Source: Darksidea phi (lineage: Eukaryota > Ascomycota > Dothideomycetes > Pleosporales > Lentitheciaceae). From it: DNA of 64,000 nt. Within the stretch, counting starts at the first letter, position 1. Each line of letters begins with the position of its first letter. The position numbers and the translations under genes were made by a program. Shown piece by piece: positions 1 through 10,982 of the stretch. A model generated the notes under the pieces. That model did not search any database, was not told where the DNA came from, and was given only the letters and a program-made list of their open reading frames with translations. Location of the stretch: the NCBI GenBank assembly GCA_030770425.1, contig JASJFT010000053.1, positions 172,758 through 236,757 of the forward strand. The letters are read 5' to 3'.

Positions 1-174
1 ATATTTGAAAAGACCAGTTCTCCTGTTCGCTGTGTAGATTGGCTGGAGCGTGCCGCTGGTTTGGCCAAAAAGCTCTGGTCGCCCCAGTCCATCTTTGTCC
101 AACACATTCTGGACAAGCTGGAGATTATGAAAGTGCAAGGCAGTGTCGAACAGGGGATTGACCGGCTATGGTAG
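1..174 (+). CDS. C-terminal end of an unknown protein (5' partial)
   Basis: Frame 1 is open from the first base to a TAG at 172-174, giving the last 57 residues of a protein that begins outside the window. The stretch is helix-friendly, with many Leu, Trp, Lys and Glu (for example WLERAAGLAKKLW and FVQHILDKLEIM). I do not recognise a family. Codon use looks like that of the neighbouring genes, and the segment is followed by non-coding DNA, which supports a true C-terminus. It could also be a chance open frame, since 57 codons is short. Confidence 0.45.
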   Translation: MFEKTSSPVRCVDWLERAAGLAKKLWSPQSIFVQHILDKLEIMKVQGSVEQGIDRLW

Positions 175-551
175 TTAAATGATGTGTGGAAATAGAAACC
201 TTCAACGCTCGAGTTGGAAGGTGCGTGAGCATGTGCTCCATGCAAGCCTGCACGTATAGAATAGCTACAAGCGGCTGCCTAAGGTCTTCTAATGTGCAAA
301 AAGACGACTAAAACAGTACATACGATTACTGCGCGACCTCGTCGTGTAGTCAGACCTGGCCGAGATGATGGCTTGGATTGGACGCTTGTGCCCCGCTTCT
401 GCTGCATTGTCTAATGGATGCCTTAATGCCCCTCTGTAATAGATACCATAAGTACTATAAAAGCATTGTTCCCAACAAAAAGCTCTTCGGTTCTTCTCAG
501 CGCGCTATTCTTACTTCGTTGCTACATACTTTTCTAACGCCAAACTTCTTC
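175..551. other. Intergenic, no gene seen
   Basis: This stretch holds the 3' flank of the first gene and the 5' region of the phosphoglycerate-mutase-like gene. An open frame runs into the next gene from 378, but its first 58 codons have no family resemblance, so I treat them as leader. No repeat or RNA gene is visible. Confidence 0.4.
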
Positions 552-1507
552 ATGGCTGGCCATCCGGTAGCTTCAGCAAAGTGGAATTTCGCTCGACCGG
601 ATCCTCCTAATTCCCACGACCAATACCTTCGTAATGATCTGCGCAATGTTGCTGGCCAGCAGCCGGGTTATGATCTTCCCTGGCAGAATGACATGTATCT
701 AGCCTATCCATCTCAAGACAATCCCAACTGGCCTGCGTTCATGGCGCACGTCAAGAGACTGAACGAGGAGGCTGATGTACATACGTACTACAAGATTGTG
801 TACATTATGCGTCCTGCCCACAGTATGTATCGTCGCGTTCAGTGGACAAGCGGAGGTACGGAAGGTGCTCAAAGTGGCAAAGAGAGTGCTCAAAGTGGCA
901 AAGAGCTAACCATATCTCGACAGAAACAAGCGGGGACACTGCTACCCTTGACCCATCTATGGACAGTACCGGTGATCAGGAATGCGTCCAGCTGGTAGAT
1001 AAATTCACCCACGCAATGCAGACCAAGGGCATCCCACCCGCGGAAGTTATTGTCACATCACCGCTCGCCCGCGCCCTCAGGACTACGCAGCTCGGCGTGG
1101 CGCCACTCTTCCCTTCCATATACCCTGCTGTCATCGAGGGGCTCCGTGAGAGGCTTGATGGCAAGGAAAAGAACAAGCGACATAGTAAGGAGTGGATCGA
1201 GCAAACTTTTGCTACCTTTCGAACCGAAAACGTGGACGCTGATATACTTGGGTCAAGATACGTCAAATCTGCCGAGCCATACGAGGATTTGTGGATGCGC
1301 GTGCAAGGTGCATTCCATTACATATTTGAGAGCTTCCCAGGTGCTCTGGTTATTGCGCTCATGTCGCATTGCCATGTGGAGCAGACTATTCAGCGTGAGA
1401 TTACTGGGTGGGACGTGCCTGAGTCGGAGCGGAGAGACAAGGTAGAGTTTTATGTTGGAAACGCCAGGGTTTATGCAATAATTGTCAAAGGAGTGCGCGA
1501 GGAATAG
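552..1507 (+). CDS. Phosphoglycerate-mutase-like (histidine phosphatase) protein, RHG motif altered
   Basis: Two exons, 552-855 and 924-1507, join in frame into 295 residues, the usual size for fungal members. The ATG at 552 follows a pyrimidine-rich leader. Intron 856-923 has GTACGG, a GCTAACC branch site and a CAG acceptor. The N-terminal half matches the family up to YYKIVYIMRPAHS, where active enzymes have RHG; the phospho-accepting histidine is replaced by proline (RPA). The second half keeps the family layout: LDPSMDSTGDQE after the intron, then TSPLARALRTTQ, then MSHCHVEQTI near the C-terminus where the second catalytic His normally lies. The fold is therefore recognisable, but phosphatase or mutase activity is doubtful. 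It may be a pseudoenzyme, or RHG may have been lost by a local mutation. A cytosolic location is inferred, since no signal peptide is seen. Confidence 0.75.
865..906 (+). repeat. 21-bp tandem duplication inside an intron
   Basis: Two adjacent 21-bp copies (865-885 and 886-906) differ at the last base only. Both lie inside intron 856-923, so the duplication lengthens the intron without touching the coding sequence. The second copy supplies part of the GCTAAC branch region. Confidence 0.85.
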
Positions 1508-1706
1508 GTAGTAGATGTAAATATACGAGCATGCTATGAATTGGTTCCTAATTTTATTGTAGCAGCTGCCAGAATGCGCCTTCCCTCGCAACATGTGTCG
1601 CCACCTCGCCTGTTGTCCCTTTAGCTAACATCGAAGGTGTAGACAGTCGAACTTTTCAACATGGGCACACGTATTACCGACAACGAGCGACCTTGCATGG
1701 CATAAG

Positions 1707-2027
1707 TCAGGGTGCTAATGCCCCTGTGAAAGGTCTATCAGGAAACCCGCTTACAAAGATCTGATCACGATGGAATGTACAAACGTAACTGGCGCACGCT
1801 GTGAGCTCTGCTGTGGACGGTGGCTGGAGAAAGTGCTCAGATCCCGGTTTCTTGCGGATCCGGTACTCGCAGTCCTCCAGCTGGCGCGAGGCTTCTTGGC
1901 GTTCTCTAGCCAGCTGTTCTCGGTCATCCTCCGCCATCCTCTTGCACAACTTCCAAGTCTGCGTTCAGTACATCATTGCGGCGTACTTCAAGCGAGGATC
2001 TTCAGTTTCTGAATCCTGATTCTTCAT
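1707..2027 (-). pseudogene. Relic of a small charged (coiled-coil-like) protein with an in-frame TGA
   Basis: Reading the minus strand from ATG at 2027 gives an acidic start (MKNQDSETEDPRLKYAAMMY), a TGA at 1967-1965, then the same frame continues for more than 80 residues. That part holds a strongly charged helix (AEDDREQLARERQEASRQL), and the frame ends at 1707. The charged helix is unlike random translation, but no family is recognised. A TGA that once was CGA or TGG would explain the break; an unseen intron is the alternative. The rest of 1508-2511 shows no other convincing gene. Confidence 0.3.
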
Positions 2028-2511
2028 GCCCTGTGCACCGTCACCTATCAAAGATATCGATCAAGCGTTTGCGCTCCTCGTTGTTCTCTTCTCTCTCGTG
2101 GTTGCCGAAATAGTGGTACCTTGGATGAGGCGAATAAAGAATAAACGTCAAGAGAGAACGTTATTCGAGCAAGACGTCGAGAGGAGGTTTGAGATGCGAA
2201 CGAGCGAAACATGTTAGGTTCCCGGCAATATACCGTCAAAGAGATAATATGCGATGCCCATGAAGAGCATCCCCGGGACCCCAAAAGAAGGCTCCATAAT
2301 CTTAGAAGGCATCCATGAGGCCACATGCAATTCCTGTGGAGTTGGCTATCGAGTCATGTTGACTGCAGACGACAACCCCTACACTGTAATGCCATCTTCG
2401 CCCCGCACGCGCCGTGGCTGTCAGACGCGCGGGTATAGCGCACCTGATGGCTAGGCGTCTGGTCAACGCGCTGGTTGTATATATACTATTCTACGCCCAA
2501 TAGCCTAGTTT

Positions 2512-4391
2512 CTAGGTTATTCGTACCCTTTTGCGGTTGTTATGGTTCGGTGGCGTAGAGCTGGATCCTGACAGTGGCGTAACGGTCAAGTTGTCTTTCG
2601 GGGCAAAGTCAACATCGACGATGAACATTTGCTGTCCGAATACCTTTTCCTGGGATATTGTAACCTTGAGCGGGGCCTGGTAAGAGGAACCTCTCCAGTC
2701 GCGAAACCGTCTCACTTCAGATCGAGGAAGTCTCTGAAAAGCGTCGTTGTTGAAGTCTTCAAGACTTCGTTCGCCGTCCGGCCATACCATGTCGTCCAAA
2801 TGACACCAGGCTTTCACTTCACTGTCGTTGATTTCTTGTCGGCATCCTAGACAGAGGAAGATACTATGCTTTGGAGGGAGAGGAGATGTTTGGTCCACAC
2901 AAAGTTCCAGGCTAGCATTCCACCAGCGGCGCCCTTGCTCGCTGCTCTCACCTTGGAGGATCCTATCCTTCGAGCTCCATGACTCCTTTGGGAAAGCATA
3001 AGCGATTTTAAGACCACGGGGGAGGGTTTTGATGAGGAAGCCGAAGCGTCGGCGAACGCTGTTGGATATGGATGTGATGCGGCTGTTTCTGATATAGACT
3101 TCGTCAATGGGCCGGAATTGCGACAGCAACCTCACTGGTAGTAGACCGACATTAGTAGTTGTGTCCCGAATATACAAATTTGCCGTCAAATGACTCAAGG
3201 GGATAACAACTACATTATTAAAATCGTGTGCAACATGGCATCTCAGTACCGCTGCATGGAGCTTAAACGGAGAGCGGAGCATAACTGGCGATCGGATTGG
3301 GCGTATTTCATCGGAATATAGGTGAATCTGCAGCCATATCCTAAGCCCTCGATGCGTCAGCGCGTATGGAATGGCGGGGTCATCGGAAGCGAATGGTAGG
3401 AGGTCTTTTGCTTCGCGGAAGTCTCGCGGATCGCTGGCTAGCGCATCGCCAGCGGACGGACTAGCTGTGAGCTCGCTGCTCTCCCATGCAAATAGCGTCT
3501 CATCCTCTGATATCTTCATGATCTCTTCTTGCAGCCTTCTAAACGCTTTAACCTTGCCCTCGCCGTATAGCAGAGGCATGTTGACGTCGAAGATACCGAG
3601 CAAGCTGTAGGCAATGTCTTCAGCACGTGTCGCCCGTCGCTCGGCGGCCCACGACATGCGCATACTGATGCTCGCTGAGCCTAAGCTGCTCGCCCCGGTC
3701 AAGTACTCTTCCGCAATTCCGGTAGTAGACGATATTATATCCTTGAGATCCAACTTGCTGCCCAGGCTCTTCCACTTGGCAGAGAAGAACTCCATGCCTA
3801 CAAATTTCTGGCCCGACTCCGCGCCTGTGTGAACACTACTCGGTGCCAACAGCTCTTGAAGGGTCCACGCTCTGGTAAACCACTTGCTACGTCTGACTTC
3901 TTCATCTTCGTGACTACTATTCAGCCCCACGCGACTGAGCATCTTCTCGTCTCCTCTCCGCTCGAATGGGGACCACCTGGTATCCGCTGATTCTTCACCT
4001 TCCTTGCCTACATCAGCGAGATATGCGTAGCATTTGGCAGATTGCTTATACCACGCGAACATGGAGTTGATGGCCTCGCTCAGCTCTGCGCTGCCTTCAA
4101 GGGGGGTTGATAGGTCAGCGCGGTTTTTCAGCGTCAATAGACCTAATATGACGTACTAGTCTTGTCGATGCAACAAGTGTCGATCCAGCACCAGTCGAAG
4201 CCATCGCGGACCGCTTGCTCACAAGTTTTGCTGATTTTGTCGAACCCCTTCTTCTTCCTTGCGCAGGTCATATCCTGAAAGTCCGCGAAAAGGACTTCTT
4301 CCTCCTCCCAGGTATGCGACAAGATAGCATAGCGAGGTATGTCGTCCAGAAACTCTTCCAGCTTCAAAGTACGTGCATTTAACAGTCTCAT
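2512..4391 (-). CDS. HET-domain protein (heterokaryon incompatibility type, HET-E-like N-terminus)
   Basis: Exon 1 (4391-4157) and exon 2 (4094-2512) join across a 62-bp intron (GTACGT, GCTGACC branch) to give 605 residues. The protein starts MRLLNARTLKLEEF and shows the HET signature in order: PRYAILSHTW, FDWCWIDTCCIDK, SSAELSEAINSMF directly across the splice, and WFTRAWTLQELLAP. A following segment with AEDIAYSLLGIFDVNMPLLYGEG is the usual downstream helical part of this subgroup. There is no NACHT or WD40 region, so it is the short form. In known members the HET domain triggers death of fused cells when incompatible partners meet; a cytosolic role in self/non-self recognition is inferred for this one. 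The gene looks intact. Confidence 0.9.
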
Positions 4392-5034
4392 TGTAGAGCA
4401 TGAAGCTTTGACAGTGTCGAAGTTGAGCTGAATTGCGGGACAGATTGATTACAATATATAGCCATTTAGCCCGATACTAACCTCTTTGGGTTTAGCTTAT
4501 TCTGAGTTGCCTACCCGACCCTACTAGCATGTCTTCCGATTGTAGGAAAAGGTCGGCCGACTATTACTATTTCTAATTAGACTAGAGCGTTCGGAGAACT
4601 TCTTCAATGAAACTACAGATCGCTTTCACCCTTGGTAAGGGGGGCGGGACGCAGGGCACAAGAAACGATCTTCTCTTGTGGGAACATAGTGGCGAGAGAA
4701 GACTTCCTGGAAGTATGCGCCAAAGGACAAGGCCGGCGAAATAGAAAGGTAGCACTGCAACAAGCTGAGATAAATTATCATGATCCACAATTTCGAAGTA
4801 TAAAGACTCTCGATACATAAGCCGTGGTGAAGCTTATACCTATGGGTTGTAGAGCCTGATCGGCTTCAGATGAAAAAGCCTTAAGTGTGGCACGCATGCC
4901 AGTGATCTCAGCAAGCGTAGAATGATTGAAGTGGGTGAAGGGTAGTAGCGTAGGTGACGGAGGACAAACAGTAAGCTGGATCTGCTCGATTGATTAACGT
5001 TCTATAACCCGGCTAATTTAAGGATGCGTAACAT
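4392..5034. other. Intergenic, no gene seen
   Basis: The promoter side of the HET gene and the 3' side of the peptide transporter. Open frames here are short and overlap on both strands without family signals. Confidence 0.4.
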
Positions 5035-7040
5035 CTATCCTTGATCCTTTTCACTCACAGGCCTAACCTCCGCTGATGTTTCCATATCCGCAACGACTTT
5101 ATCTGTTTTCCAGTGCACATCAAAACTTCGAAAGACTGTGAAAAATGCCACCCCACTCAGAACCATTGCGCCCGCGAGCGCCGCATACATGGCCACAAGC
5201 CAAGGATCCTTGGATACTGGTCCAAGAGCCATACCAAGCGCCGCTCCCAACGCCGCCGTGAACTGCTCGAAGGCTTTCACCAGCGCTTTCATGTTAGTCG
5301 GAGCCTCCGCGTACGCGAACTCATTTAAGGCCACGAAGCCAAAGATCTCACTTGTGGCCAGAAAGATGTGCAAGGGGATTTGGGCCCAGATGCTGACCTC
5401 GTTAGGCCGGTGATGGGTCGTTTCCCCCTCCGTAGCAACAATGGCAGCTTCGCAGGAAAGCGGGCGAGAGAAGCATGGTGCGCGACTGTAAATGATCTTT
5501 TGGATGCCGGCCGCGTAGGCCATTGTCAGCGCCATCAGAATGAACGCGATTGTCATCCTAGCAATTGGCCCTAATGAGACACGGTGGCGCGAGAGAAACG
5601 GAAGGAGGAATATTTGGAGGAGCGGATTAAGAAAAATATAGGCAATCGCATTGAAAGACTGGACTGTGTCGTTTGAAATCCCAGATAGCTGCATTTGGTT
5701 GGCCTGGGAAATGATGTTGTTCATCGACTGGTTGAAACACAAGTAAAAGAGTGTGAAGCAAACCACCACTCGACAGGCTCGGAGCCCGCGGCGGATCTCC
5801 TGCACAAACTGTGAGGTCCATGGTGCGGATCGATTGAAATGCTGCTTCTGGTACGAAGGATCGGCGGCGCTGAGGTGGAATCCGGCTTGAGTCGCAACGC
5901 TTAGAACCCTGGCTGTGTGGGGTAGCACAGTGCCCTGTGGAGGTAGTTTTCCTAAAAAAAGATGACTTAATGTTGGTGAAGGTTAACGCGATGCGAAGGA
6001 CTTACTCAGACGGCCATTCCACAATACAAATGGTAAGATGGATGCGCTTAGAAAGCACAAGGGTAGTAAATAGGCAGCCCAGAATCCGATCTTCTTCTCC
6101 ATGAGTGTTGTAGCAAGGGTAGATAAGGCAGCGATATTTATCATCCTACTCCACCATATCAGCACTGCCTAGAAGACTTACGTGTGGCATTAGCTAACCA
6201 ATAGAAAGCATTGAACACATATTGGACGGTAAGTTTCCGGTCTCTCACAACCAGCTCTCCCGTCTTATCACGAACGCACTGGGGACTCTCCTCGGGAATC
6301 TGATCCCCTTGGGGAAAAGGTCAGCCCTATAGGTATGCCCTTTCTATGAGAGGAACTCACCCAGAAAGGGAAATATGACGGCACTTGTACCTCCCTGGCC
6401 TAAGCCAATCAACACCATAGACACAATAATACCCCCCAAAGCGGTGCGTTCATCTTGAATTACAGGTGGTAGAGCCGTTGCAAACAGTACTATTTCACCA
6501 GCTACAAAGATGCTGCAAAGAATGAGAAGATGGCGCTAGGGACCAAAAGAACACTCACACCAGACTGAGAAGGAGTGTTCTATATCTCCCCACCCATGAA
6601 TCCGAAATGATCGCAAAGGGCAAAGGTGTTAGGTAGCTGAAAAATAAGAAAGCATTGTTGATGATAGTTGCCTTGGACTGGCCGAGCCCAAGCGCCCCTG
6701 GGGGTAGTTTGCCGGGTGGGTTCTGTAGATAGTTTTCTGATTCATGTTAATTGATAACTTGATACTGGTGGAATACTGGGGCGATCTTACGCCACGGAAT
6801 GGTGGTACCGTAGAAAGCAAATCGTTGAGCAGCTCCTGTAAAGGCAACAAGCCATACCATCACAGGCACGTCACCAGCAACATGTCGAAGATTCGCCAAT
6901 TCCTCCACACTTGCATTTCTCGGGTATGAGGGGCTCCGTCCAGTATTCAAAGGAGGCCTAGAACTGTTGTTTGACTCCGGGCATGCTATTTCGGCGGCTT
7001 GTTGAGACGACTTAGCAGCCATGTGCGGAATGGATGCCAT
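5035..7040 (-). CDS. POT/PTR-family proton-coupled oligopeptide transporter
   Basis: Six exons (7040-6791, 6736-6559, 6512-6361, 6307-6199, 6145-6006, 5951-5035) join in frame to 581 residues, a typical POT length. Introns are 46-54 bp. Exon 1 carries the first family block (RFAFYGTTIPW), exon 2 continues with NYLQNPPGKLPPGALGLGQS, and exon 3 holds the PTR signature region GLGQGGTSAVIFPFLGD. Exon 5 gives MINIAALSTLATT and exon 6 the last six or so membrane helices. The protein should import di- and tripeptides with protons at the plasma membrane. The lysine/proline-type residues of the canonical GIKP block are replaced by GTSA, so the substrate may not be an ordinary dipeptide. It is transcribed away from the ATP-grasp ligase gene, and the two share one intergenic region, which suggests a functional pair. 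Confidence 0.9.
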
Positions 7041-8052
7041 ATAAAGTTACTGGAGTTAGATAGAACGCATGAATGAAAGGGACGGAGAAAGCAGGAGATC
7101 CACACACTCATAGAACGGAAATCCGTGAGACATTATGTAGCGGTTTGCCTTGCATTTCCTGCTGAACGGCATGTGGCAAGGACAGTGGATCCTTGATTCC
7201 TATCTATCGTTCGCAATACCGCCAAGTCTAGGAAGCGGCACACAAAAAGAGGTATCGTTGGCGGGCGAGAGTCCGGTGAGAAGCGGTAGCTCCGAAGGAG
7301 CGCCTGCTTACTTGAGTGGTGAGGCACAGCAGCCCCTCCAACAAGATCTGACACATCGAGTGTGGGCATCATCTCACCTGCAGTCATGATCCTTTATTCA
7401 CAAAACGAAGGAAGTCGACTGGGAGTGTCGTGAACCCCATTGATTAATTAGGGCTTACTGTTACCACTGAACATGGTGGGATTCGACGAACGTACAACTC
7501 TGCGGACGAGGTCTTAACACTGGTTTGACGTCATCTTACCAAGTATGTGGCACAGCGAACCAAGAGCTACGCCGCAGGCAGCTATTTTGGAAACCTTCGT
7601 TTTCATGCCGCCATTCGCGCGTACTATTTTGCCGGTAATATACGCCTTGTGCTTGAGAAAATGTGCGAAAATAATTGCCGGTACATGCGGCCCCCACACG
7701 AGAATGCATTCGGCCCGAACAATATGACCACCCGGACCCGAGTCCATCTGAGGCCAGGAGCCAACTTTGCAGGATGATGCATATGCATGTAACCTTAGAG
7801 CTTCCGGACGATACGTATGTATACAACCTTGGAACTACCAGACGATAGGTATGTATGCATTTAAATTTTCTATGAGATTCCATGGTCCATAATCAGAGAC
7901 ATTGCCCACTGCATGTGAAGATTCCGGTATTCGGATAACGTCAAGGTATTGACCGAATTCCGCTGCATTGAGAAATCCTTAGAAGCATGCGATTAACGGT
8001 CGGGGAATTTAGACGATGGCAAGCTATAGTTGCCTATTGTCGGTTTGCCTAA
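7041..8052. promoter_or_regulatory. Shared divergent upstream region of the peptide transporter and ATP-grasp genes
   Basis: About 1 kb lies between the transporter start and the first clearly coding base of the ligase. It should hold both promoters and, on the ligase side, an unidentified first exon, because the ligase frame is open back to 8053 with no ATG. Short open frames near 7514-7780 on both strands show no family match. Confidence 0.4.
7791..7858 (+). repeat. Imperfect 34-bp tandem repeat, two copies
   Basis: Copies 7791-7824 and 7825-7858 share 28 of 34 positions, both starting AACCTT and containing GACGATA and GTATGTAT. It lies in the divergent upstream region and could be a duplicated regulatory site or just a minisatellite seed. 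Confidence 0.8.
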
Positions 8053-10005
8053 GAGGCAAGGAGCGTATGTGTTGAGGTCGTTCTATCATACCGATTCACT
8101 CACAGAGGAACAGTGACTCTTCCAGCACGTTGGACACTCAATGCCAACGTGGCGCAACGCTGCTGTTCGACCTTGGATTTGATAATCGACCGCGCGACTG
8201 AAAACATTAACAAGGCGAACCTCGAATCGGTACCGCTCAATATTGAGAGCAGCCTTAAGTGGTCTGCCTTCCTCACAAATAGTCTCCGATGCCTGGAACA
8301 ACCTGGAGCTCGTGATCGCTATATCGCGATCAAATTTATCCTTCCAGACCGCCCAGGCTTCTGTAGCCGGTCGGATTTCTTGGAGCGGCGTCTGGAAGGA
8401 CTCGACACCGTTGTGGAAGTAGAAGGCTTCCTAGAACCTCGACAAGAAATCAGGCCCGCAATTCTTCCAAGCACCAACAGTCTCGATGGGTCGCAGCTCC
8501 TTCAGATCCTGTCGTATGCGTTGGGCGCAATGGTCGCCAAAGACGTTGATTTTTTGGACGAGATCGAAGCAGAACTAGGCAACCGTTTGTCCTTCCCTTG
8601 GATCTCTTCTACCCCTCCCCCCTTGAGGCGGATCGCTTACGTGAGAGGGAGATACAACATAGATCACAGTAAGCGCATATGGGAATCAGCCCGGACGCTA
8701 GGTATCGCTGTTGTCATCATCGACAAGGAAGGCCATTGGCTACAACACCCTGAATGGGCTCATCTGCGGGAAGCCTTCATTCCTGCGAATCTTGACCCGG
8801 ACGAAGGTTTTGTCGACCGACTTGTCGATGCCATTCGAAACTACGGCAAACCGATACATGGTATCACTACCGTCAGTAACAAACGCATGGTCGGGGTTGC
8901 GCGAGCGTGTGAGAAGCTTGGACTGCCCACTTCACCGTCGGAAGCTTTCACCATCGCGGCAGATAAATTCAGATCGCGCGAGATCGAGCCACCCACGGAC
9001 ATCACTTCATTCCGGGTGCAAAACATCGAAGAGCTGAGAGCGCGTCTGTCTTCAAACCAGTTTGCCCCCGTTCAATACCCGGTAGTTGTAAAGCCCTGCA
9101 TAGGCTGGGCTAGCGAGTGTATCTCCAAAGTCCATAATCAGGGTGAGCTTATCCAGGCGGTTGAAAGGGCGTCGGAACGACATCGCACGTCTCCCATTCG
9201 GCGTAGCGATGTTATGATAGAGTCATACGTCGACGGTCCCGAAATCGACGCCAACATTGTCCTCCTGGATGGCGAAATAGTGTTCTTTGAGGTCGCAGAT
9301 GATTTTCCGAGCTTAGCAGATCTTACTCGCAACAAGTGGAATGACCCGTTCCAAGAAACGTCGATGGTTCTGCCGTCTCAATTGCCCCAGGATGAGATCG
9401 ATATCATTCGGGCTTCTCTGCATCAGACGCTATTAAGACAAGGCTTCAAACACGGCGTATTCAACTGCGAGGGACGCGTGCGGCACTCTCGCATGAGATA
9501 TGGCATCCGCAACGGAGAACAAGATCTCGTCGAGGCAGAGCCGAGTCAAGACGAGCCCAAGGCACCGAGTTTCTACCTCCACGAGATTAATGCCCGGCCC
9601 CCAGGGTACTATGGGAATGTCGCATCCAACATCACTTATGGCGTCGATTACTATGCCCTGGATATCCTATACGCCGTTGGGGACATGGAGCGATATCGTT
9701 CGCTGGCGCACCCTTTCGAGCGAGGGCCACAGTGGTGGCTAGTAATCGTCGTATTGCCGGAAGAAAGAGAAGGGATCATGGTAACAGAGGACGCATGTGG
9801 AGAATTTCTTGCAAAGCATGAGGATCTCCGGGCTTCGGTGCCGGATTACATGACTTGGAAAAGAGGGCAAAGTAGACTCGAGGGGCCCGGTGCTAGTCAA
9901 TTGGGTTTTGTAGGTTACTTCTCCGTCATCAGTCGCAAGAATCGTGAAGAGGCTTTGTATTTGGCTGGTAGGATTAGGAAAGAGTTTGGTTACCAGCTTG
10001 CGTAG
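8053..10005 (+). CDS. ATP-grasp domain ligase (L-amino-acid-ligase-like), first exon not identified
   Basis: The frame is open from 8053 to the TAG at 10003-10005, at least 650 residues. ATP-grasp landmarks appear in order: PVVVKPCIGWASECISKV (the lysine strand that contacts ATP), MIESYVDGPEIDANIV (the glutamate-rich loop), and FYLHEINARPPG, which carries the metal-binding E and N. Enzymes of this group activate a carboxylate as an acyl phosphate and join it to an amine, making dipeptides or similar amides. Residues before 8113 (VVLSYRFTHRG) run on smoothly into the protein, and the codon at 8113 is GTG, so the true ATG must lie in an upstream exon. The gene shares its upstream region with the peptide transporter and is followed by kamA on the same strand. 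The substrate is unknown; beta-lysine is an attractive guess only. Confidence 0.85.
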   Translation, partial: EARSVCVEVVLSYRFTHRGTVTLPARWTLNANVAQRCCSTLDLIIDRATENINKANLESVPLNIESSLKWSAFLTNSLRCLEQPGARDRYIAIKFILPDRPGFCSRSDFLERRLEGLDTVVEVEGFLEPRQEIRPAILPSTNSLDGSQLLQILSYALGAMVAKDVDFLDEIEAELGNRLSFPWISSTPPPLRRIAYVRGRYNIDHSKRIWESARTLGIAVVIIDKEGHWLQHPEWAHLREAFIPANLDPDEGFVDRLVDAIRNYGKPIHGITTVSNKRMVGVARACEKLGLPTSPSEAFTIAADKFRSREIEPPTDITSFRVQNIEELRARLSSNQFAPVQYPVVVKPCIGWASECISKVHNQGELIQAVERASERHRTSPIRRSDVMIESYVDGPEIDANIVLLDGEIVFFEVADDFPSLADLTRNKWNDPFQETSMVLPSQLPQDEIDIIRASLHQTLLRQGFKHGVFNCEGRVRHSRMRYGIRNGEQDLVEAEPSQDEPKAPSFYLHEINARPPGYYGNVASNITYGVDYYALDILYAVGDMERYRSLAHPFERGPQWWLVIVVLPEEREGIMVTEDACGEFLAKHEDLRASVPDYMTWKRGQSRLEGPGASQLGFVGYFSVISRKNREEALYLAGRIRKEFGYQLA

Positions 10006-10982
10006 GGGGAGCTAGCCAATCGGTTTTCGAAAGTGGGCTTTACCTTGCACCTAGACCCACTGCAGGCCGTGTGCATTATCACAATGTCCCACGGTAGATT
10101 AACATGGTCATTGCTTTTATTCGATAGCCGCTAAGTAACGGGGCTGGCCAGTTTCCTGGGACCGCAGGCTGAGCAATCTGTATTGTTGTTGCCCCCACAG
10201 TTAGATAGATGAAGAGGGGTTACGCCAAATCCTCGCTTCGGATTTATTAATATATGGACCCGCAGCCCTTGCAGGCCCCGAAATATCCCGGACCAATGCA
10301 AGCCTTTTTGAATATACCGATGAGTGCGCGATCCTTCTGGCGAACGATAACAAGTCAAAATGGCCAACTAGCCAGCCCATGTTCAAGCTTACAAGCGCAT
10401 GGTAGCTTATACCTGACATTATTTCAGAGACACTTCCTCAACTTAGCATCATAGCGAAAGAGTAAAAAGGTCAATAATAATCGCGGTGATGAAGCCGTTT
10501 GCTCGTCTTCTGTTTGAACCCTGAATGAGATTCCCGAGGCTACGGGTCACTTTCTTATCGTACGGTGTTGCCTAACGCGGCAAATTAAGCCGCACATGCG
10601 CCGGAGTTCATCTTATAGAGAGACCAATTATCGTCCAAGTCTGCTCGGGACGGTTCCACTATGCATACAGGTGCGTCTCGGTATACATAGGTATTGGTGC
10701 ACCACAGGATGAAGTCCGAGCTGCATTGGGTCCCAACGGAAGACATTAGCCTAAACACGGGGAAGGCTCTAGCTCCCGTGTGATCTACGCCCGACTGAAA
10801 CGCTGAAGCGTTTGCGGCTCCGAACCCGCACGACAATCTCGATTCGGTATCCACCTGTGGGGTTGATCTCAGGATGCCTAGGCAACATCTATGTATTGAA
10901 GGGATTGCCGTCAGGTCTAGCTCGGGGACGGAAGTGAGTGACGCAGAAATCATTCCAGTACAGCTGATCTTTAGTTCGCCCA
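10006..10982. other. Intergenic between the ligase and kamA
   Basis: About 1 kb with no supported gene. A 173-codon minus-strand frame (10585-11106) overlaps kamA exon 1, is rich in Cys and Ser, and resembles nothing; I regard it as chance. The kamA promoter should be here. Confidence 0.4.

Noticed and set aside
842..844. GTG start giving a separate 221-residue phosphatase-like protein
   Set aside because: The frame joins cleanly by a GT...AG intron to the upstream exon, producing one normal-length protein.
8113..8115. GTG as start codon of the ATP-grasp gene
   Set aside because: Fungal nuclear genes start with ATG, and the frame upstream of the GTG still reads as family-like protein.
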